34,698 nt of DNA, taken from Condylostoma magnum. Its lineage: Eukaryota > Ciliophora > Heterotrichea > Heterotrichida > Condylostomatidae. Within the stretch, counting starts at the first letter, position 1. Every line of letters starts with the position of its first letter. The translations under genes were made by a program, and so were the position numbers. The stretch lies in the NCBI GenBank assembly GCA_920105805.1, contig CAKKTI010000176.1:1-34698 (forward strand), given 5' to 3'. Of this stretch, positions 24,286 to 34,698 are shown piece by piece. Below the pieces are notes generated by a model. It had not been told where the DNA came from, did not search any database, and saw only the letters and a program-made list of their open reading frames with translations.

Positions 24286-24708
24286 TTACAAATTTTTACT
24301 TAAATTAGGTAAACTATGCATTCTTCTGTGTACACTTGGAAGCTTTTACTTTAGTTCCGAATTGCATCTATTTATAAGCTTCTCAATTTTTCTTCCCCTT
24401 TGTTATTTCTATGGCGAATCATTTCTGTCTAATGGCCTCATCTTTCTTGTTGTATAAATTTACGGAAATTTCATTAGGAAGGAGAATTAGCCTACTCCCA
24501 TGCATTATTGCTTGAATTTATCAAAATCATAGTTATTCTACTCTAAGAATACTTCAGCGTTTTAATTCATTGCATTTCCAAGCTTAGGTATTCTGAATCT
24601 TTTGTTATTTTATAACATCATTGCCAATCTCTTAGCGATTATTACATTAAACTAGCACTCTTTATATACTTTTCTACTTGATTTATTTATTTTAGTATCT
24701 AAGCTCAT
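24286..24708 (-). CDS. Small basic protein of unknown function
   Basis: 140 residues starting MSLDTKINKSSRKVY. It is polar and basic, with the sequence words RFRIPKLGNAMNQ, MKFPQIYTTRKMRPLDR, RGRKIEKLINRC and a C-terminal HRRMHSLPNLSKNL. There is no signal peptide or membrane span. The minus strand here is purine-rich, as expected for a sense strand, and G+C is about 37%, above the flanks. The hydrophobic plus-strand frame over the same bases (24263-24457) is its shadow. The stop used is UAA at 24286-24288, leaving 26 nt to the convergent gene's stop. It is divergent from the tubulin ligase gene with 152 nt between starts. Confidence 0.7.
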
Positions 24709-24860
24709 TTTAGTTTTATAGTATTTAGGTTAATTATTATAACAAAGATGTTTAAAATTTTAGTACATTGGCCATCTAAGACATACTCCCTTACTAGTTT
24801 ATTATTACCTGTAACAACTTATGTGATTAAATTTCCAAGTTATTTCAAAATTCATAAAAA

Positions 24861-27362
24861 ATGGCAAATAAAAGGAGCACAAGAGCCTTAACATAATCTC
24901 CGCCTAGATTTCATAGAATTAAAGTAACAGCATTATCTGATGAAGAAGTAATAGATGATGATGAATTACCCAAAAATGACTTCCATAAGCGTAATATGGA
25001 GTACTTACAAAAAATCACAGCAAAAAAGGCAATGGAAATATAAAAAATAGAACAAGAGAAGAAAAGACTACAATAGACGAGAGAGAGACTAGCTAGGATA
25101 GTTATAAAACGAGCCAAAAAGGCCAAAAAGGAATCTGAGGAGGCGGCCAAATAAGCTACTATTGAATAAGAAAACAAAATTGAATAAAATGAAAAGATAC
25201 AGGACATGGAGCAGAAGAAAACTAACCCAATGCGCAAGGTATTCAGATCCAGATATACGCAAATAATAAAGACAATGTAAGAAAACAACAAATAAAAACA
25301 ATAAGAAGAAGAAAGAAAGCTGTAATTTCAAAAGAAAAAGCGGTAAAAAATGCTAGAAAATCTGGGGTATAGAGCAATTGAGAGTAAGCTTCATACACCA
25401 ACATTCGCAAGTATTGTAAGTTCTAAATAAATAACAGAGGATGAAGTTATCAATATGAAAAAGGATAAGTTCCCTGATATAATCCCCATAAAGTAAAAAC
25501 CTAACTCAATTAGCCTTGATAAACAAGACACAATTGAAAAGCTACGAGCAAAAGAGTCCCTATCCCAAAAGGCCCAGCAATATCTTTAGCAACTAGCTGA
25601 GAAAAAGCAAGAAGAAGCGAAAAAGCTAGAACAACAAAAGCTTTTGGAAGAGAAAAAAAGACTAGCTGCCCGTGAGGCAGCTTTAAAAATAGCTAAGAGT
25701 GTTCCAGAGCCTAAAAAGCCAGAACCCCAATCTGACCCAGAGCCTCCTAAAATACAACGTAAAGTGGATGAAGAGGCTATAAAGCGACTGTCTTCATGCC
25801 CCAAGAAAACAGAGCTGGTGATCACTGACCGGGCTAAATTTCTGAAACGGTATAAATTATCCCCGGATGATAAAATCTTTATAATAATTGGAGGCTACCC
25901 TGCTATCCGAAAAGCTCTAGAAGAGCGCGGGTGGTTTGAAAACCCAGACCCCAAAAGCCCCTGCTATGATTTAATTTGAACTTTGAAGAAAAAGGACATT
26001 GACTATAAGTCGTTGGAGCCTAATTAGATAGTTAACCATTTCAAAAAATCATGAATGATTACTACTAAGAAGGGATTATGCAATGTTCTCAAGAGCTTAG
26101 TATGGCATACCAATGTAGACCCAGACTCGTTCTACCCTAAAGGATTTGATTTGACTTAATGCGATGAAATGACTGAGTTTTTAACAGAGTTTAAAGTACT
26201 ACATGCTGAGAGTATTTTAAAGAAAAGATTAGCTGGGATTTAGATAGATAAGAGGAAGTTTTAAATAGCATTGGCAGTTTGTTAAAGAAGACTTAGAGAT
26301 CTAGATGACATAATTGACGACCCTAACTTTGATACTTGCTAGTTGATCTCTGATGAAGAGTGGTAGATTTTAGCAGATGGGCATTTATCATTAGAAGCGA
26401 TTAAAAGAAAAGAACATGTAGAATGGCTTAAAACCAGCTTAAAGAAGCCTCCGACTAGAAGAAGGCGGAAGAGTAATAAAAATGTTGAATATGATGAAAT
26501 AGAGGATGAGGAGAAGGAAGCTAGTGAGGTTCTAGGGTAATTGAAGGAAAAGTTTCCTCAGTTTGACCTATGTGGATGCAATAATATTTGGATTATAAAG
26601 CCAGCTGGGTTGTCTAGGGGTAGAGGGATTTCTATATACAACACTTTACGAGAAATAGACGAGCACATTTAACAGGAAGGGGAGTGGGTTGCTTAGAAAT
26701 ACATAGAAAACCCTTTGATAATTCACCGTAAAAAGTTTGATATAAGATAATGGGTCCTTGTCACAAACTGAAATCCTTTAACCATCTGATTCTACGAGAG
26801 ATGCTACCTTAGATTTGGAGTCGAAGATTTCGATATGGAAAACTTCCATAATAAATATGCTCACCTTACCAATAATTCCATTGTAAAGTACAGTGAGAAC
26901 TTTGAAACTACTGAAATCGATGGCAGTATGTGGCATTGTGAAGAATTTGCGGAGTATTTAAGAGAGTAGCATGGGTATGATGTATGGAGAGATTAAATTA
27001 AACCTAATATAAAGGAAATTGTTATTAATTCACTTGAATCTGCAAAGGAGGTAGCGGAAAATACACCAAACGCATCAGAACTGTATGGATATGATTTTAT
27101 GCTAGATGACAACCTGACTCCATGGCTCATAGAAATCAATAGCAGTCCTGCAATGGATTATTCCACTACTGTAACAAAAGTACTAGTAAAACAGGTGCTA
27201 GCAGATTGTATTAAAGTATTAGTAGATTTTAAGTTATCAAGGAAAAAGTCACAAGTGGATACTGGAAATTTCACTTGTATTCATAAATCAAAATTCGCAA
27301 ATGAAAGGCCGATGCATAGCGTAGGACTCAATTTAATGTGTGAGGGAAAGGCGTATAAGTGA
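24861..27362 (+). CDS. TTLL3/8-type tubulin ligase, probable glycylase
   Basis: 833 residues. Residues about 50-290 are a Lys/Glu/Gln coiled-coil extension. Residues about 320-480 match the N-terminal part of TTLL3/TTLL8: IFIIIGGYPAIRKALEERGW, then VNHF, TTKKGLCNVL and the acidic DPDSFYPKGFDL block. The ATP-grasp core follows: IIKPAGLSRGRGI (from about residue 575), [22 protein letters not shown] (about 624-645), HLTNNSI (about 667) and GYDFMLDDNLTPWLIEINSSP (about 743-763), whose Glu and Asn bind metal and ATP. Members of this subgroup add glycine to tubulin side chains in cilia; initiating glycylation is inferred from resemblance. Trp637 and Trp643 in [11 protein letters not shown] are both UGA. 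The gene itself ends at UGA 27360-27362. Confidence 0.93.
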
Positions 27363-27385
27363 TTTTTAGTTTAGTAATTGTTATA

Positions 27386-29296
27386 ATGGAAGATAGCTTG
27401 AACTAGGCTTTAGGGTATAGTGAGGTTTATACAAGGGATGAGCTGTTGTTTAGATGCAGAGATACAATTGAAGAACTCAATCAAGAAATTGAAAGCTCGA
27501 AGAAACAATGTGCTTAGTTTTAGTATAAAAATAAAAGATTAAGACAAGAGCTTCTAGGATTTCAGGAGCTTTTAAGTTAATCGAATATAAAAGAAAAGTC
27601 GTATCAGATGGAATATGATGACTACAGAAAAAAAAGCTTAGAGTTAGAGAAAAAACTGAGAGTTTAGTAGCATTTGTATGAGAAACTAGAACTAGACCAT
27701 GATAGAGTAAATGCTTTACTAGAGTCGTAAAACTAAAAACTGGTTGACTGGGAATAATATGCCATTAGCTTGGAGAACGATATTAGCTTTAAGTAAAGAG
27801 ACATTGCGGAGTGAAATGCAAGCTTTAAAGCTGTTGAAAGTAAAATCATAGAACTTGAAGAATAAAATGCAAATTTAAAGGAAGAATTAGTCACTTATGT
27901 AAACAAGTGTAAAGAATTGCTTGAGTAATGCTAGGAATTAGCAGATTTGTGGAAACAGTTAAAAGAGGAGAATGTTGAGTTGTAAAATAAAGTAAAAAAG
28001 TATGAAATGGCCTTTGAGGAGAAGTTTAGGGAGTTTGAGTAGGATAAAGCAAAAATGGCATAGTAGATGAGTGAGTAGGTGCAGTAGAAAGGCTAAGAGA
28101 TTTAATAGGTATATGAGAAATAAATCTAATAAGTAGAGGGGGAAATCTAGAAATACGAAGAAGTGCTAAAAAACTAGAAATAAGCTAATTGAGATTTGAA
28201 GTAAGATAATGACTACTTAAAGAAACAATTAGACGAAACCTTAGCAAAGAATCACAGTTTGAATAATGATAAAATGCTGTTGGATCAATAATTAAAACAA
28301 GTATAAAATGGAATTGAAGACCAAATTGAAATCATCAAAAGTTCTTTCTAGGATAAACTAGACTCAAAGAATAGGAAATACGAGCAAGTTTAATTAAATC
28401 TGAATGAAAATAAAAAGATTATAGAAAGTATGATAGTAAACGAAACAAAGCTAGCAAACCACTGTGAAGAATATGCAGTTTAATTATATGCATAGTAGTA
28501 AAAGTGTGATATTTTACAGTAGCATAGCTCTGAGTATGAAATGTAAATAAAAGAATTGAATTAGATTATTGATAAATTAAACTACTAGATTGAATCCCAT
28601 GAATCTTATTGCTAGAATTAGTTCAAAAGTTTATCAGAAGAACATAGATAGGAAATTATTCACATAAAAGAATAAAGTTATATTGAACAGTAGAGAATTA
28701 AATAATAGATTTATTAGTAATAAGAAAAGGAAAAATAGTCATAAGATTAGGATTACTTAGAAATTGATAAAAACTTAAAAGACATGATGAGATAGATAAA
28801 AGAAAAGGATGATTATATTAAAGATCTGAATAAAGATAGATAAACTCTGTAAAAGATGATAAGTGAACTTGATAACTAATTACAGTAGGTATCTGAATAG
28901 CTTGAAAAGGAAATTAATTTAAATAGAAACTACTATAAACAGACGTTGTTAAAGGAAAAGGAAACCAGAGAGACTTTAGAATATGAGATCTAAAGTATAA
29001 GGAATAATTTAACCAATCTATAATAGAAGCATTTAGGAGATAGCTAGGATTATTAGAATTAATTAGAATAACTTGCTAATAAAAATAGATAGCTTAAATC
29101 ACAGTTATAAAATAATAGAAATGAAAGATAATCTAATCAAGGATATGATCTAGATAGTATATTAAGAATAAGTAAAGCAATAGAAGCAGAATATCCGTAA
29201 GAATCAGATTAATTGTTAAAACTTAGTTCAAGTTTACGTTAGGTCAATAATAATTATTTTCGAATGGATAATTTGTTTCAAGTTTTTAAATATTGA
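27386..29296 (+). CDS. Long coiled-coil protein
   Basis: 636 residues starting MEDSLNQALGYSEVYTRDELL, only 23 nt after the ligase stop. Nearly the whole length is predicted coiled coil, with heptad patterns rich in Leu, Glu, Lys and Gln from about residue 25 to 590, and a short non-coiled C-terminus (FRMDNLFQVFKY). Very many Gln codons are UAA or UAG. It ends at UGA 29294-29296; a UAG about 20 codons earlier is an alternative. Basal-body, centrosomal or tether proteins look like this, but no family can be named from sequence reading alone. The close spacing after the ligase is shared by other pairs here and is not proof of co-transcription. Confidence 0.8.
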
Positions 29297-29735
29297 AATT
29301 GTGAACTAACTTTGTATATCTCATATAGAGGCAAAAATTGGGTTACAAACAATTTATATTAATTGCAAACTTTCAATCTAAACTAAGTTTTCATATCTTT
29401 ACAGTGTTATATTACAATTTTATGCATATCATGCTTATTGAATCAATTGTATAGTTTTGTTTATCATATATAATATAAAATTAATTGATTATATCTAACA
29501 ATCCTCGTTTTAAATAAATTTTAGATATGCATATTTAAATCATTCAAGAAAGTAATCAACTGCCTAAGGAGTAGTCAAATAAAACTATAATATCACTAAA
29601 TGCTCTAATAATACATTATAATGATAAAAATCGACATCTAACTAATTAAAATCATGATTTCTTTAATGTTGTTTAAGTTAAAGTTGAAATAAAAAAACCA
29701 ATTATAAAGCTAAATATGTCTTGATCATAAAAAAT
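29297..29735. other. AT-rich intergenic stretch
   Basis: About 440 nt, more than 75% A+T, between two plus-strand genes. It must carry the promoter of the Lys/Glu-repeat gene; an A-run (AAAAAATATGG) precedes its ATG. No RNA gene or repeat was recognised. Confidence 0.6.
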
Positions 29736-31031
29736 ATGGCTGACAAAGAATAACAAGCTGTTAAATCTAGTGATTCTATTGTTAACTTAGGAGATAGCAC
29801 TCAAGAAGAGGAAAAGAAAACTGAGCAATAGAGCCAAGATACTAAAGAAGAAAGTAAATAGACATAATAGAAGCCAGAAGATAAAAAGAAGGTGGAAGAG
29901 GAAAAGAAGAAAAAGGACTCAGAAGATAAAAAGAAGGTGGAAGAGTAAAAGAAGAAAAAGGACTCAGAAGATAAAAAGAAGGCAGAAGAGGAAAAGAAGA
30001 AAAAAGATACAGAAGATAAAAAGAAGGTGGAAGAGGAAAAGAAGAAAAAAGATACAGAAGATAAAAAGAAGGTGGAACCGGAAGATAAGAAAAAGGCAGA
30101 AGAGGCTAAGAAAGTAGAACCAGAGGAAAAGAAAAAGGTTGAAGAGGCTAAGAAAGTAGAACCAGAGGAAAAGAAAAAGGTTGAAGAGGCTAAGAAAGAA
30201 CCAGAGGAAAAGAAAAAGGTTGAAGAGGCTAAGAAAGAACCAGAGGAAAAGAAAAAGGTAGAAGAGGCTAAGAAAGTAGAACCAGAAGATAAAAAGAAGG
30301 TGGAACCGGAAGATAAGAAAAAGGTAGAAGAGGCTAAGAAAGTAGAACCAGAGGAAAAGAAAAAGGTAGAAGAGGCTAAGAAAGTAGAACCAGAGGAAAA
30401 GAAAAAGGTTGAAGAGGCTAAGAAAGAACCGGAAGATAAGAAAAAGGTAGAAGAGGCTAAGAAAGTAGAACCAGAGGAAAAGAAAAAGGTTGAAGAGGCT
30501 AAGAAAGTAGAACCAGAGGAAAATAAAAAGGTAGAAGAAGATAAAAAGAAAAAAGATGCAGAAGATAAAAAGAAAAAGGATGCAGAAGACAAGAAGAAAA
30601 AGGATGCAGAAGACAAGAAGAAGGTAGAAGAAGATAAAAAGAAAAATGTAATCTAAAAGCCAGAAGAAGCTGCTCTTAAATCTGCTCCAAAACAATAACT
30701 GAATTAAAGCTCGAATATACAATCAAGTCCTGAAAAGAAGGAAATAGACAAAGAGTAAAAACAAATCCCAAGATCAAAAGACGATTCAAATAAAAACGAT
30801 GTAAAATCAGTAGAAGAAGTCGAATAAGCTATTCCTTTACAATCATCTAACCAAAAATAACCATTACTCACTCAGTCCTCTCCTACTTAGAATAACACTG
30901 AAGATAAGAAGAATTAAGAGGATGAATCTACCACACCCTTCTATAAAAGTCCGGTTTTCTATATAGCACTTCTTGCTTCTGCTGGAGTTTTAGCGGGAAT
31001 TTGGTATAGGAAGAGATTTAGTTAGTTTTAA
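29736..31031 (+). CDS. Lys/Glu-repeat protein with C-terminal membrane anchor
   Basis: 431 residues starting MADKEQQAVKSS. Residues about 48-305 are charged repeats of two related kinds (EDKKKVEEEKKKKDS and EEAKKVEPEEKKKV), expected to form a long rigid helix. A Ser/Gln/Lys-rich linker follows. Near the end is one hydrophobic span, FYIALLASAGVLAGIWY (about residues 407-423), then RKRFSQF, the layout of a tail-anchored protein. There is no signal peptide. Within the repeats one copy has TAA (29946-29948) where neighbouring copies have GAA, showing UAA is read through. The stop used is UAA at 31029-31031. If that is not a stop, the frame runs without UGA into the next gene. Confidence 0.8.
29877..30640 (+). 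repeat. Coding tandem repeats of 42-45 nt
   Basis: Within the Lys/Glu gene. 29877-30076 holds about four units of roughly 45 nt (EDKKKVEEEKKKKDS/T type). About 30081-30540 holds roughly ten 39-42-nt units (EEAKKVEPEEKKKV type, some lacking the VE pair). A short KKKDAEDK series then runs to about 30640. High nucleotide identity between units implies recent unequal exchange or slippage, so copy number is likely to vary and could be mis-assembled. Confidence 0.85.
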
Positions 31032-31070
31032 TCACTCTGCAATTAAGCATATTAAAATTTAGTAGTAAAA

Positions 31071-32009
31071 ATGAACTAATTAAACTGGGAAGGCTTAATT
31101 TCAACCGCCTGCTGTCTCTGGGCCACATGAATAGGCCTAGTCTAAGTTTTAACTCACCTATGGTATAATACTTAGCCTAAGGTATAAATTTTAGTATGTA
31201 AAGTAATTCTCACAGTGCCTGTAATTTATACATAGATCTACGCCATAAGTACAATGTTTACTTTACTCTACCCTCAATTCAGCCTACTTTTTACAGCTAT
31301 TCGAGATTGTTACGAAGCTTATATAATTTACATCTTTGCTAAGCTTATTATAGAATGTCACGGAGGTGAGTTAAACCTTCTATGTGATTTTTGGGAACAA
31401 AAGAAATTTAGCCAACCCTGAATGTTTAAGTTCTTCCCTGATATTGCACTCCATGAGAACACATTAAGCAAGATTAAACTAGGAACACTTTAGTTTGTAT
31501 TTCTTAGACCTCTAACGAGTGTTGTTGCTATTTTTATGCAATAATACGGCTATTATAATGAAGGAAGCATGAGTCTGCATGATAGTTACTTGTACATTGC
31601 TATAGTTGACAATGTAGCGATAACAGTGGCTTTATATGCATTACTAGTGCTGTTTTTTGTATGTAAGTAATCCCCAGTTGCTCATAAGTTTCTGTGTATA
31701 AAGTTTTTAGTTTTCTGCACTTATTGGCAATCTGGGATTCTGCTGTTATCTGAGTAGTATGGACTGATAAGAAGTGCTGAGGACTTAGGAGTTGGACTAA
31801 TGAGTGTAGAAATTGCCTTTGCTTCTATTATGTTTTGGAAAGCTTTCCCTTATCATGAGTTCTCTACTGGGAAGGGAAGAACACATATTGTTGCAGGAAT
31901 GGGGAAGGTTCTAAGTGTCAAAGAGTTAATGCAAGAGGCTCGTATGGCGTTTAAGAGTTATGAGCTTGATTATTCTGTGCATAATGATGTTTGGGAAGAT
32001 ACAATTTAA
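31071..32009 (+). CDS. TMEM184 / OST-alpha family membrane protein
   Basis: 312 residues starting MNQLNWEGLISTACC, with about seven hydrophobic spans. Family words are clear: RDCYEAYIIYIFAKLIIE with GGE after it, FFPDIALHENTLSKIKLGTLQFVFLRP, and KFLCIKFLVFCTYWQSGIL, matching the conserved RDxYEA and KxxxFxTYWQ regions. The C-terminal tail is cytosolic-looking (ELDYSVHNDVWEDTI). Relatives transport or help transport organic solutes, or are of unknown role; the substrate here is unknown. It starts 39 nt after the preceding gene's UAA and in the same frame. The stop used is UAA at 32007-32009, after which the sequence loses coding character. The Trp in LWATWIGL is a UGA. Confidence 0.88.
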
Positions 32010-32257
32010 ATAATAAAATTTAAACGTTATCATGGATTTGTATAGCAATTTTAGATGCTTGTTGTTGGGTGTAAAACTAGTTTGTATTATTTTTATATAG
32101 AATCATGTTTAATCATTAATAGAAATTTACACTAGAGAATGTTCAAAGTATTAAGCTGAACAATTTGTTTAATATAAAACACAGAGTAAATTTAACTTAT
32201 TATTAAACCTAGAATTATAGAAGAAGCATAGAAAGGTTGATTAAAAATTATATAAAA

Positions 32258-34698
32258 ATGGGCTGTGCTGGATCAACCACAATGGAATAAATCAAGCTAA
32301 GAGAACAAATAGAAGTATCAACTAAGGAAAAGAATGATTTACAGCAAGAGCTTAAAGAAGCTTAGCAAAAGATAGAGGACAATGCTAAATAAGACTCAAG
32401 CCCTGAATCTGAGCAGGAGCTAAAGGATTAAATCTAGAAAGAAATTCAAGAAAAAGAACATCTTAAAGCTTAATATGAAAAGGAGAAATAGAAACAAGAT
32501 GACACTATAAAGTAATTGCAATCTGAGGTTAGTTAATTAAAGGAATCAAATCTGAAATTATAGAATGATCTTAAAAGTAGTATAGGGGAATGTGGTTAAC
32601 TTAAAGAACAGATTTAAAATCTAATAAAGCAGTAGAGCGATTAATAAGAAAATACCTAAAATAATTTCCTATAAGAAATAAATCAACTGAAATTCTCAAT
32701 TATATCAAAGGACTCGCAAATAATTGAGCTAAATACCCAGATAGATTAAAAAGATTAAGCACTAAGCCAATTGCAATCGGACATGGAAAAAATAAAAGAG
32801 GAACATAAACATTACATAATAAAAATAGAAAACTAGTACAAGTAGCAAATTGAGTAGCTTTCATCAGACTCATATGAAGAATCAGAAATTATTGAGACAA
32901 TGCGAAAAAAAGTGATATCTAAGGAAAACAAACTAGACATGAAATAGCTTTTGGCCTAGTTTTAAAATTTACTCTTATAGATTGAATCAACTATACAATA
33001 AGTTTAGAATTGTGAATAAAAGGAATATTATAAGGAATTTTAGGAAAAATTAGCACAATCTATAGAATCTAAATTCAACCTCACTTCATAAATTGAACTA
33101 ATTTCTTAAATAACACAATTTTGCTAAAGATAATTAGAATTTACATAGCAATCAGCGTAATAAGGTTAACACTCATTGCAACAAGTTTTTACAACAAACA
33201 AGGAGAATTTAGAAAAGCAGTAAAATATAATATAAGAATTTGATGGAAGTATACAATAAGATTTATTCGAAGAAAAACACAACTTAACTGATTTAGCTAA
33301 TCTTATATACAAGCAGAATTATATGATTAAAAGGATCAACAGCTTAGACTATCAAATCGAGCAAGATTCAAATGCTAAAGTACATCCTTTGCGTCAGGTA
33401 GAAACTATGATTATTGATTCTTTAAGGAGTAGTTAGTCTATTTTAAAAGAAATACAGTCTAACTATAGTAAGAGCAATGAAGAAGTATAATATGAGATAC
33501 CAGAGCCAAAAAGTACCATGGAAGAAGTAATCAATTCTATTTTGATTATGCTATAATAAACTAAGCAAATGAATGAGTAAAGCTTGCAGATTTTAAATGA
33601 ATCTGAAATACAAGAAACTATTCAAAATATTTTCACAGATATAGAAAAATATAAAAGCCTATTTTAATCCAGTTTTAACAGTTTTATGAATTCTATCATG
33701 AAGCATTATGGGTAAAAGCAAAAGGAAGGAGTATAATAACTATTAACTAATCTTGTAAAAGACTCAATAATAATAAACACAGGTACTGTTAACTAAAAGC
33801 TTTAATTGATACAGCAGAAAATTTAACAAGCATTTGAAAAACAAGAGGAATTTAAAAGCATAAACAACATCATACGCTAAAAGAACAAGAAAATTATTAA
33901 AACTTTTGATATGTTAGACCAGGATTTTACAGATAAACTAAGAGGATTCTTATAATGGTGTTACAAATAGCAATAGATATCAAAATACAGAAAGAATCTT
34001 TCAAATTTGAAAACTGAACTCAATGATTTGGAAGATGGGCTTACAATAGATTATCACAAAAGTTTAAAAAGATTCTAATAAAGAATAGTTATAATGGAGA
34101 AATTAGTAAATATAAGATAAGAATACTGAAATGATATAAATGAAGAGCTAAAAACTTATAAAGAACAAGAAAATTTATTACAAAGTGAAATCAGCTAACT
34201 AAAGCATAAATTGACTTAAGAAGATTAAAATAATAAATATAACATTGAATAAGTGTAGAAATAGAAATAAAATGCATAAAATATGATTAGGAAATTAGAA
34301 ACTGAGATTGCTTAGCAAAATTCGACAATTACTACTTAAAATTAGGAAATTCAGGAGTAAAAGGAAACTATTGAGCAGTTTGAAGTATAAGTAATAGGTT
34401 TATAGAATGAAAATGATGAATACAGGACTTAAGTGAATAATTACTTACTCTAAAACAGGAGATCCAGCTTAAAAATGGAGGAATACAAGAATGAGTTAGG
34501 TTTATATCTATAAATATAAGAAAAACTAAAAGCAACTGAGCAGGAAAAAGAAAAATACCAAAATGAAACAAAGCAAGAGATTCTTTAGCTTCAATAAACC
34601 ATAAATAACTACAAAAATCAATTAGAAGAGTAAGAATTCCAGCTTTAATTAGTAAAACGTGAAAAAGAGGCAATAGACTAAGAAAATGAGAGCTAAAA
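32258..34698 (+). CDS. Long MGC-start coiled-coil protein, cut by window end
   Basis: At least 813 residues, open at the right edge. It starts MGCAGSTTMEQIK, a likely N-myristoylation plus palmitoylation signal, so the N-terminus is probably membrane-attached. Almost everything after residue 10 is coiled coil, rich in Gln, Glu, Lys and Leu, with a less coiled central part around residues 340-480 (ANLIYKQNYMIKRINSLDY and RQVETMIIDSLRSS) before coiled coil resumes. Gln is unusually frequent and mostly UAA/UAG. The very few UGA codons fall at Trp positions (EYWNDI). No family was recognised. A membrane-anchored cortical or fibre component is possible from the layout only. Confidence 0.8.

Noticed and set aside
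24263-24457. Hydrophobic plus-strand frame following the Gln-rich coiled-coil gene
   Set aside because: It is the shadow of the purine-rich minus-strand basic-protein gene.
29801-30722. Minus-strand Ser/Phe/Leu-rich open frames over the Lys/Glu repeats
   Set aside because: These are complements of the purine-rich coding repeats; the plus frame has the start, the linker and the membrane anchor.
1-34698. tRNA genes, CRISPR arrays, transposons and virus-like elements
   Set aside because: None recognised on reading both strands: no cloverleaf with T-loop word, no spaced repeats, no transposase, reverse transcriptase, capsid or integrase words, and no terminal repeats.

Overview
This window comes from an AT-rich ciliate nuclear genome that uses an extremely reassigned genetic code. 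Read with the standard code every real gene breaks up. Read with UAA and UAG as glutamine and UGA as tryptophan, long continuous genes appear. UGA falls on tryptophans that are conserved in the protein families: the pore helix of a K+ channel, two positions of a TTLL3-type ligase, MORN repeats, and a GYWR motif. UAA or UAG falls inside kinase, MORN and Lys/Glu-repeat sequence where the protein must continue. UAA and UAG also appear to end genes, because several neighbouring genes would overlap or fuse if only UGA terminated. That is the Condylostoma-type code (NCBI table 28, position-dependent termination). The karyorelict code (table 27, UGA as the only stop) is the main alternative. I therefore infer a heterotrich such as Condylostoma or a close relative. 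No introns were needed to read any gene.

Layout, left to right. 1-1730: AT-rich, no convincing gene. 1731-8822 (+): giant secreted or surface protein with a Cys-rich N-terminus, a parallel beta-helix, a GYWR Cys-rich module and several membrane spans. 9062-11276 (+): MORN-repeat protein interrupted by a 100-N assembly gap. 11579-12280 (-): short SAS-6-like head-domain protein. 12559-13551 (-): casein kinase 1 family kinase. 13672-14745 (+): phosphomevalonate kinase, divergent from the kinase. 14746-16548: non-coding, with a small tandem repeat and a palindrome. 16549-18705 (-): K+ channel with a cyclic-nucleotide-binding domain. 19209-20015 (-): coiled-coil protein. 20016-21455: no convincing gene. 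21456-22031 (-): MGC-start protein with a jacalin-like domain. 22032-23110: several misleading open frames, none convincing. 23111-24259 (+) and 24286-24708 (-): convergent Gln-rich coiled-coil and small basic genes with 26 nt between them. 24861-27362 (+): TTLL3/8-type tubulin ligase. 27386-29296 (+): long coiled-coil protein. 29736-31031 (+): Lys/Glu-repeat protein with a C-terminal membrane anchor. 31071-32009 (+): TMEM184/OST-alpha family membrane protein in the same frame, only 39 nt later. 32258 to the window end (+): long MGC-start coiled-coil protein, incomplete.

Several genes suit a cell covered in cilia and cortical fibres: SAS-6-like, the tubulin glycine ligase type, MORN and the coiled-coil proteins. 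There is no operon or pathway cluster. Gene ends are uncertain by up to a few tens of codons because any of the three stop codons may or may not terminate. In each case I chose the point where coding character is lost (G-rich first codon position, purine-rich sense strand) and give the alternative.
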